From: an uncultured Amaricoccus sp.
GTDB taxonomy: Bacteria; Pseudomonadota; Alphaproteobacteria; Rhodobacterales; Rhodobacteraceae
Length of the DNA stretch: 12,568 nucleotides
Assembly (NCBI RefSeq): GCF_937891315.1
Contig: NZ_CALAGI010000129.1
Span: 1-12,568, forward strand
Direction: 5' to 3'
The notes below the pieces were generated by a model. The model was not told where the DNA came from. It saw only the letters and a list, made by a program, of their open reading frames with translations, and did not search any database. This document shows, in pieces, positions 8,250 through 12,568 of the stretch (position 1 is the stretch's first letter; every line of letters begins with the position of its first letter). A program made the translations under genes and the position numbers.

Positions 8250-8400
8250 GGCTGGTTTCCGGCGGCGCTTCCGCGAGCGTTAGTTCGTCGCCCGCCGCCC
8301 ACGCAACCGGACGCGTCCATTCCGCCGCCGTTCGTCGCGCATCTGCGCAAGGATTGAGCAAATGTGGCGTCGGGGGTCGTCGCGGCGGCAATTCGATAAT

Positions 8401-8416
8401 TTTACCAGTTGATAAA
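8401..8416. promoter_or_regulatory. RutR-like operator in the ureD-preT divergent region
   Basis: TTTACCA-GT-TGATAAA is a near-perfect inverted repeat: 6 of 7 positions pair between the arms. It matches 11 of 14 defined positions of the RutR consensus as I recall it (TTGACCA-nn-TGGTCAA). RutR is a TetR-family repressor released by uracil or thymine, and controls pyrimidine catabolism. The site is 92 bases before the preT ATG. A GATAAT at 8395-8400 directly upstream could be a -10 box, though I see no good -35 for it. No regulator gene of this type is in the window. Confidence 0.45.
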
Positions 8417-8508
8417 AATCTTGCTCTGTGCGAGCTTTTTCCCATGCGCGGCGGCGCTTGGGAGAGGTCCATGGCACCCAGTTCCGAGCCCGGAAGGGCG
8501 ACACGCAC

Positions 8509-9891
8509 ATGACGGGCATCCTCGGATCGGAGAACAAGGGCGCCGTTGCCCGACGGGCCGATACCCGTACCGTCGGCATCGTCCCTGGCCGCCTGTCCGT
8601 CGAGCGCCTCGCCGCGAATTTCGCCGATGTCGCGCCGCCGTTCGACGCGCACGAGGCGCTGGTCGCCTCGGACCGCTGCTACTTCTGCCATGACGCGCCC
8701 TGCGTCGTTGCCTGTCCGACCTCGATCGACATCCCCCTCTTCATCCGCCAGATCGCGACGGGCGCGACGGGCGCCGCGGCGCGGACCATCTTCTCGCAGA
8801 ACATCCTCGGCGGCATGTGCGCGCGGGTCTGCCCGACCGAGACCCTGTGCGAGGAGGCCTGCGTGCGCGAGGCGGCCGAGGGCAAGCCCGTCGAGATCGG
8901 CCGGCTGCAGCGCCATGCGACGGACGCGCTCATGGCGCGCGGCGGCCATCCCTTCGCCAGAGCCGCGGCCACGGGTCGGCGGATCGCGGTGGTTGGCGCC
9001 GGCCCCGCCGGCCTCGCCTGCGCGCACCGGCTGGCGATGCTCGGCCATTCCGTGACACTGCTCGACGCGCGGTCGAGGGGCGGCGGCCTGAACGAATTCG
9101 GCATCGCGGCCTACAAGACGGTGGGCGGCTTCGCCCGGGCCGAGCTCGACTGGCTGCTCGGTATCGGCGGGATCGAGCCGCGCTATGACTGCGCGCTCGG
9201 TCGCGACATCGATCTGGAGGCGCTGACGGCGGAGTTCGACGCGGTCTTCCTCGGCATCGGTCTCGGGGCGGTCAATGCGCCGCGGATCGAGGGCGCGGAC
9301 AAGGACGGGGTGCGCGCGGCGGTGGATTTCATCGCCGAACTGCGCCAGGCGCGCGACCTCGCCGCGCTGCCGGTCGGACGGCGGGTGGTGGTGATCGGCG
9401 GCGGCATGACGGCGATCGACGCGGCGGTGCAGGCGAAACTCCTCGGCGCCGAGGAGGTCACCATCGTCTATCGTCGCGGCCAGGAGAAAATGGCCGCCTC
9501 GGAATACGAACAGGATCACGCGACGCGCGCCGGCGTGCGCATCGTCTGCTCGGCCGCGCCGATCAGGGTCAAGGGCAACGGCGCGGTGCGCGAGGTCGAG
9601 TTCGTCTATACCGAGGAAGGGCCCGACGGCCTCGCGGAGACCGGCGAGACCTTCGTGCTCAAGGCCGATCAGCTGCTCGCGGCCATCGGCCAGACGCTGG
9701 AAGGCGTGCCGAAGGGGCTGGAGCTGTCCGGCGGCAAGATACGCGTCACCGGTCCCGGTCGCTCAAGCCTCGCCCGGGTCTGGGCCGGCGGCGATTGTGC
9801 CACCGGCGGCGACGATCTGACGGTGACCGCCGTCGCCGAGGGGCGCGACGCGGCGATGGATATCCACGCGACGCTGACGGCGGAGGCGTGA
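8509..9891 (+). CDS. preT: NAD(P)-dependent dihydropyrimidine dehydrogenase, flavin/Fe-S subunit PreT
   Basis: PreT takes electrons from NAD(P)H through FAD and 4Fe-4S clusters and passes them to PreA, which reduces uracil or thymine. The 460-residue protein has the N-terminal helical Fe-S domain with Cys57, 60, 65 and 69 and Cys104, 108, 114 and 118. Next come the first dinucleotide site GAGPAG (163-168), a second one, GGGMTAIDA (297-305), and the FAD-binding GGDC (428-431). It resembles the GltD/GlpC-like half of mammalian DPD. ATG 8509 is chosen because the homologous region starts soon after it and GGAAGGG lies upstream; the frame opens earlier at a GTG (8428) without support. It is the first gene of the plus-strand pyrimidine operon. 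Confidence 0.94.
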   Translation: MTGILGSENKGAVARRADTRTVGIVPGRLSVERLAANFADVAPPFDAHEALVASDRCYFCHDAPCVVACPTSIDIPLFIRQIATGATGAAARTIFSQNILGGMCARVCPTETLCEEACVREAAEGKPVEIGRLQRHATDALMARGGHPFARAAATGRRIAVVGAGPAGLACAHRLAMLGHSVTLLDARSRGGGLNEFGIAAYKTVGGFARAELDWLLGIGGIEPRYDCALGRDIDLEALTAEFDAVFLGIGLGAVNAPRIEGADKDGVRAAVDFIAELRQARDLAALPVGRRVVVIGGGMTAIDAAVQAKLLGAEEVTIVYRRGQEKMAASEYEQDHATRAGVRIVCSAAPIRVKGNGAVREVEFVYTEEGPDGLAETGETFVLKADQLLAAIGQTLEGVPKGLELSGGKIRVTGPGRSSLARVWAGGDCATGGDDLTVTAVAEGRDAAMDIHATLTAEA

Positions 9892-9940
9892 GATCTCCCG
9901 CGGGGAATGGCCTGTTCTCGCGACTGGTGGAGGCGACGGG

Positions 9941-10762
9941 ATGAGCAAGGTCGAGGAGACGGTGGCGGCGCACTACGCCGGCGCCGGGATGCACGACAAG
10001 ATCATGCAACGGCTGGCGGATGCCGGGATCCCGGCCGAGGCGGTGACCGCGGAGCATCTGAGGCCGGTCGACGAGTTCCATATCGGCGAGGCCGCCGCCA
10101 CGGCGGCGCTGCTGGATCAGCTGACGATCGGGCCGGCGACGCGGGTGCTGGACATCGGTTCGGGTATCGGAGGGCCGGCGCGGACGATGGCGCGGACCTA
10201 CGGCGCACGGGTGACCGGCATCGACCTGACGCCGGACTATGTCGATACGGCGCGGAAGCTGACGGCACTGCTCGGGGGCGAGGTCGAGTTCGTGCTCGGC
10301 AGTGCGCTGGACATGCCGTTCGAGGCGGGGAGCTTCGATCTTGCGACGCTGCTCCATGTCGGCATGAACTTGCCGGACAAGCCGCGGTTGTTCGCCGAGG
10401 TCGCCCGGGTGCTGGCGCCGGGCGGGACGTTCGCGGTCTATGACATCATGCTCTTCGGCGCGCATCCGGGGTTTCCGCTGCCCTGGGCCAGCGATCCGTC
10501 GGGCTCCTTCCTCGATGCGCCCGAGGTTTATCTCGCGGCGGCGGAGGCGGCGGGATTCGGGCTGGTGGCGCGGCGGGACCGGGGAGATATCGCCGTCGCC
10601 TTCTTCGCGCGGATGCAGGCGGCGATGGCCGGCAGGGAACCGCCGGCCGTCGGCCTGCCGGTCCTGATGGGCGCGGCGGCGCCGGCCAAGGTGGCGAACA
10701 TGGTGGCGGCCATCACAGCCGGCGATATCCAGCCGGTCGAGATGATCTTTCGCAAGGGCTAG
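9941..10762 (+). CDS. Class I SAM-dependent methyltransferase of unknown substrate
   Basis: The 273-residue protein has a Rossmann-type SAM domain. Motif I, VLDIGSGIGGPARTMA, is at 69-84; the acidic strand-2 end TGIDLTP is at 92-98; motif II falls in DMPFEAGSFDLATLLHV; motif III is RVLAPGGTFAVYD (156-168). It belongs to the Methyltransf_11/UbiE-like group, where quinone, sterol, glycine-betaine and natural-product methylases occur, so the substrate is open. A strong GGAGG precedes ATG 9941, 49 bases after preT, and its stop is 9 bases before preA. It is therefore almost certainly co-transcribed with the two dehydrogenase subunits. An N-terminal segment (1-60) with HLRPVDEFHIG may contact substrate. 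I know of no established role for a methyltransferase in the reductive pyrimidine pathway. Confidence 0.88.
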   Translation: MSKVEETVAAHYAGAGMHDKIMQRLADAGIPAEAVTAEHLRPVDEFHIGEAAATAALLDQLTIGPATRVLDIGSGIGGPARTMARTYGARVTGIDLTPDYVDTARKLTALLGGEVEFVLGSALDMPFEAGSFDLATLLHVGMNLPDKPRLFAEVARVLAPGGTFAVYDIMLFGAHPGFPLPWASDPSGSFLDAPEVYLAAAEAAGFGLVARRDRGDIAVAFFARMQAAMAGREPPAVGLPVLMGAAAPAKVANMVAAITAGDIQPVEMIFRKG

Positions 10763-10771
10763 GAGCGGGCG

Positions 10772-12076
10772 ATGGCCGATCTTTCCAGCAATTTCGTCGG
10801 CATCAAGTCGCCCAATCCGTTCTGGCTGGCCTCGGCGCCGCCGACGGACAAGGAGTACAACGTCCGCCGCGCCTATGAAGCCGGCTGGGGCGGGGTGGTC
10901 TGGAAGACGCTGGGGCTCGACCCGCATATCGTCAATGTCAACGGGCCGCGCTACGGCGCGATCTGGGGCGCGGACCGCCGGCTGCTCGGGCTCAACAATA
11001 TCGAGCTGATCACCGACCGGCCGCTCGATGTGAACCTGCGCGAGATCAAGGCGGTCAAGTGCGACTGGCCGGACCGCGCCTTGGTGGTCAGCCTGATGGT
11101 GCCCTGCGAGGAAGACGCCTGGAGGGGCATCCTGCCGCTGGTCGAGGAGACCGGCGCCGACGGGGTGGAGCTGAATTTCGGCTGTCCACACGGGATGAGC
11201 GAGCGCGGCATGGGCTCCGCCGTCGGGCAGGTGCCGGAATATATCGAGATGGTCACCCGCTGGTGCAAGGCGAGCACCCGGATGCCGGTGATCGTCAAGC
11301 TGACGCCGAACATCACCGACATCCGCCTGCCGGCGCGGGCCGCGCATCGCGGCGGCGCCGACGCGGTCAGCCTGATCAACACCATCAATTCGATCACCTC
11401 GGTCGATCTCGACCTGTTCGCGCCGGAGCCCACCATCGACGGCAAGGGCGCGCATGGCGGCTATTGCGGCCCGGCGGTCAAGCCGATCGCCCTCAGCATG
11501 GTCAGCGAGATCGCCCGCGATCCGGTGACCGCGCGCCTGCCGATCAGCGGCCTCGGCGGCATCACCACCTGGCGCGACGCCGCGGAATTCATGGCGCTCG
11601 GCGCCGGCAACGTTCAGGTCTGCACCGCAGCGATGACCTACGGTTTCCGCGTGGTGCGGGAGATGATCTCCGGGCTGGAAAACTGGATGGACGGCAAGGG
11701 CCACGGCGCGCTGTCGGAGGTCATCGGGCGGGCGGTTCCGAACTGCTCGGACTGGCAACATCTGAACCTCAACTATGTCGCCAAGGCGCGGATCAACCAG
11801 GATCTCTGCATCCATTGCGGCCGCTGCTACGCCGCCTGCGAGGACACGTCGCATCAGGCGATCGCGATGAACCCCGGCAGGGTGTTCGAGGTGAAGGACG
11901 AGGAATGCGTCGCCTGCAACCTCTGCGTCAATGTCTGCCCGGTGGAGGACTGCATCGAGATGGTGGCGCTCGCCCCCGGCGTCGTCGATCCGCGCACCGG
12001 GCGGGTGGTTCAGCCCGGATATGCGAACTGGACCACCCATCCGAACAACCCGGCCGCCGCCAGGGCGGCGGAGTAG
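10772..12076 (+). CDS. preA: NAD(P)-dependent dihydropyrimidine dehydrogenase, catalytic subunit PreA
   Basis: PreA is the FMN subunit that reduces uracil/thymine to the 5,6-dihydro form, the first step of reductive pyrimidine breakdown. Its TIM-barrel (about 1-310) is dihydroorotate dehydrogenase-like. The loop ELNFGCPHGMSERGMG carries Asn135 and Cys138, the counterparts of Asn668 and the acid Cys671 of pig DPD. INTINS (202-207) and the glycine-rich SGLGGI near 259-264 fit substrate and FMN phosphate binding. The C-terminal ferredoxin domain has two CxxCxxCxxxC clusters, Cys346/349/352/356 and Cys379/382/385/389. The 434-residue length is normal. AGGAG, overlapping the stop of the methyltransferase gene, precedes ATG 10772. 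Hydantoinase and ureidopropionase genes for the next steps are not in the window. Confidence 0.96.
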   Translation: MADLSSNFVGIKSPNPFWLASAPPTDKEYNVRRAYEAGWGGVVWKTLGLDPHIVNVNGPRYGAIWGADRRLLGLNNIELITDRPLDVNLREIKAVKCDWPDRALVVSLMVPCEEDAWRGILPLVEETGADGVELNFGCPHGMSERGMGSAVGQVPEYIEMVTRWCKASTRMPVIVKLTPNITDIRLPARAAHRGGADAVSLINTINSITSVDLDLFAPEPTIDGKGAHGGYCGPAVKPIALSMVSEIARDPVTARLPISGLGGITTWRDAAEFMALGAGNVQVCTAAMTYGFRVVREMISGLENWMDGKGHGALSEVIGRAVPNCSDWQHLNLNYVAKARINQDLCIHCGRCYAACEDTSHQAIAMNPGRVFEVKDEECVACNLCVNVCPVEDCIEMVALAPGVVDPRTGRVVQPGYANWTTHPNNPAAARAAE

Positions 12077-12169
12077 CGCCGCTTCGCACGGAGCGCGAGC
12101 GATTCCCGGCCGGCGCCCCGCTGTCACCGTCCTAGGCGCCGCTCGGGTTCAAGGAGTTCGGGCTTGGGA

Positions 12170-12197
12170 ACGACGATCCGGTCAGCCGGACTGTCGT
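12170..12197. terminator. Imperfect hairpin between preA and the convergent gene
   Basis: ACGACGATCCGG (12170-12181) can pair with CCGGACTGTCGT (12186-12197) around a TCAG loop, with one G-U pair and one A-C mismatch. It is about 95 bases past the preA stop and lies between converging genes, where a two-way terminator would be expected. No T-run follows on either strand. The rest of 12077-12298 shows no gene I can support. Confidence 0.35.
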
Positions 12198-12298
12198 CCG
12201 CGTGAATCGTTCCACCATGTTTCGAGCCGACGGCGGCGCGTGACCCGGCGGACGAGCACTCGCCCGGGGAAGGCTGGATCGCTCCTTCCGCTGACGCC

Positions 12299-12568
12299 TC
12301 AGGCGCGGCGGTCCACCATCTGGCCGGGCAGGTAGAAGGTGCCGACGGAAAAGCCGCGGTCGGCCTCGATCGCCGCGAGGCCGACCGCGCGGGCCGGGCG
12401 ACCGTCGCAGATCGGCGCCTCGAGCCCCGTGGCCAGTCGCTCGGGGCGCGGCGCGGGTGCCCTGCGCCCACGCCCCACTGCGACCTCGACCACGCATTCG
12501 GTCGCGCGGGGATGCGCGCGTGAAAAGCCCTGTCCGCCCAGAAGGCCGAGACCGTTGCCCAGAAGCCG
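12299..12568 (-). CDS. C-terminal fragment of an unrecognised protein, cut by the window edge
   Basis: Eighty-nine codons are open from the window end to a TGA at 12299-12301. The start lies beyond the window. The fragment opens RLLGNGLGLLGGQGFSRAHP, continues with TECVVEVAVGRGRR and ends GFSVGTFYLPGQMVDRRA. The mix of valine-rich strand, glycine-rich segment and ordered C-terminal part looks more like a real protein than the arginine-rich frames overlapping it, but I recognise no domain and assign no function. It converges on preA. The call rests on composition and lack of a competing frame, so confidence is moderate to low. Confidence 0.45.
   Translation of the reverse strand, partial: RLLGNGLGLLGGQGFSRAHPRATECVVEVAVGRGRRAPAPRPERLATGLEAPICDGRPARAVGLAAIEADRGFSVGTFYLPGQMVDRRA

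Noticed and set aside
8461..8490. TGGCACCCAG... as a sigma-54 promoter ahead of preT (nitrogen control)
   Set aside because: TGGCAC at 8472-8477 lacks a correctly spaced TTGC(A/T) -12 element, so it does not meet the sigma-54 pattern.
12054..12071. CCGCCGCC-AG-GGCGGCGG palindrome at the end of preA as a terminator
   Set aside because: It lies within the preA coding sequence (alanine/arginine codons), has a two-base loop and is followed by no T-run; it is explained by codon composition.
9746..12127. Long minus-strand open frame (793 codons) antisense to the methyltransferase and preA
   Set aside because: The sense strand encodes well-supported proteins with intact motifs; the antisense product is rich in Arg, His, Asp and Pro with no domain, a GC-bias artefact.

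Overview
This is a GC-rich chromosomal segment from what is most likely an alphaproteobacterium, probably Rhodobacterales- or Rhodospirillales-like. I infer that from the very high G/C at third codon positions, the urease protein sequences and the urease gene order. It carries metabolic genes, mostly for nitrogen scavenging and redox chemistry. I see no rRNA, tRNA, CRISPR array, insertion sequence or phage gene.

Region 1 (1-1502): a 14-bp perfect hairpin lies just past the end of a qorB/ytfG-type NAD(P)H:quinone oxidoreductase gene (minus strand). It is divergent from an HxlR-family regulator (qorR/ytfH type, plus strand). The 86-base gap between them holds a short palindrome that could be the regulator's site.

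Region 2 (1533-8249, minus strand): a tightly packed urease operon in the order ureD, ureA, ureJ(hupE), ureB, GFA-family zinc protein, ureC, two small lipoproteins, ureE, ureF, ureG. Junctions overlap or are mostly 50 bases or less; the longest gaps are 82 bases (ureC to the first lipoprotein) and 181 bases (second lipoprotein to ureE). The structural subunits (UreA, UreB, UreC), the nickel chaperones and GTPase (UreD, UreE, UreF, UreG) and a UreJ/HupE permease are all present, with every UreC metal and catalytic residue intact. Three genes are not canonical urease genes. One is the GFA-like protein between ureB and ureC. The other two are tandem paralogous lipoproteins between ureC and ureE that share a Cys-x16-Cys motif (CQTVP...W.R.C). 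These lipoproteins are the best candidates for something undescribed here.

Region 3 (8250-8508): the divergent control region between ureD and preT. It contains a near-palindrome, TTTACCAGTTGATAAA, resembling the RutR (TetR-family, pyrimidine-sensing) operator.

Region 4 (8509-12076, plus strand): preT and preA, the two subunits of NAD(P)-dependent dihydropyrimidine dehydrogenase, which starts reductive uracil/thymine breakdown. An uncharacterised SAM-dependent methyltransferase gene is inserted between them.

Region 5 (12077-12568): an intergenic stretch with an imperfect hairpin, then the C-terminal end of an unrecognised minus-strand protein that runs off the window.

Taken together, pyrimidine breakdown (which releases ammonia) and urea hydrolysis are transcribed away from a shared control region. 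This suggests, but does not prove, coordinated use of organic nitrogen.
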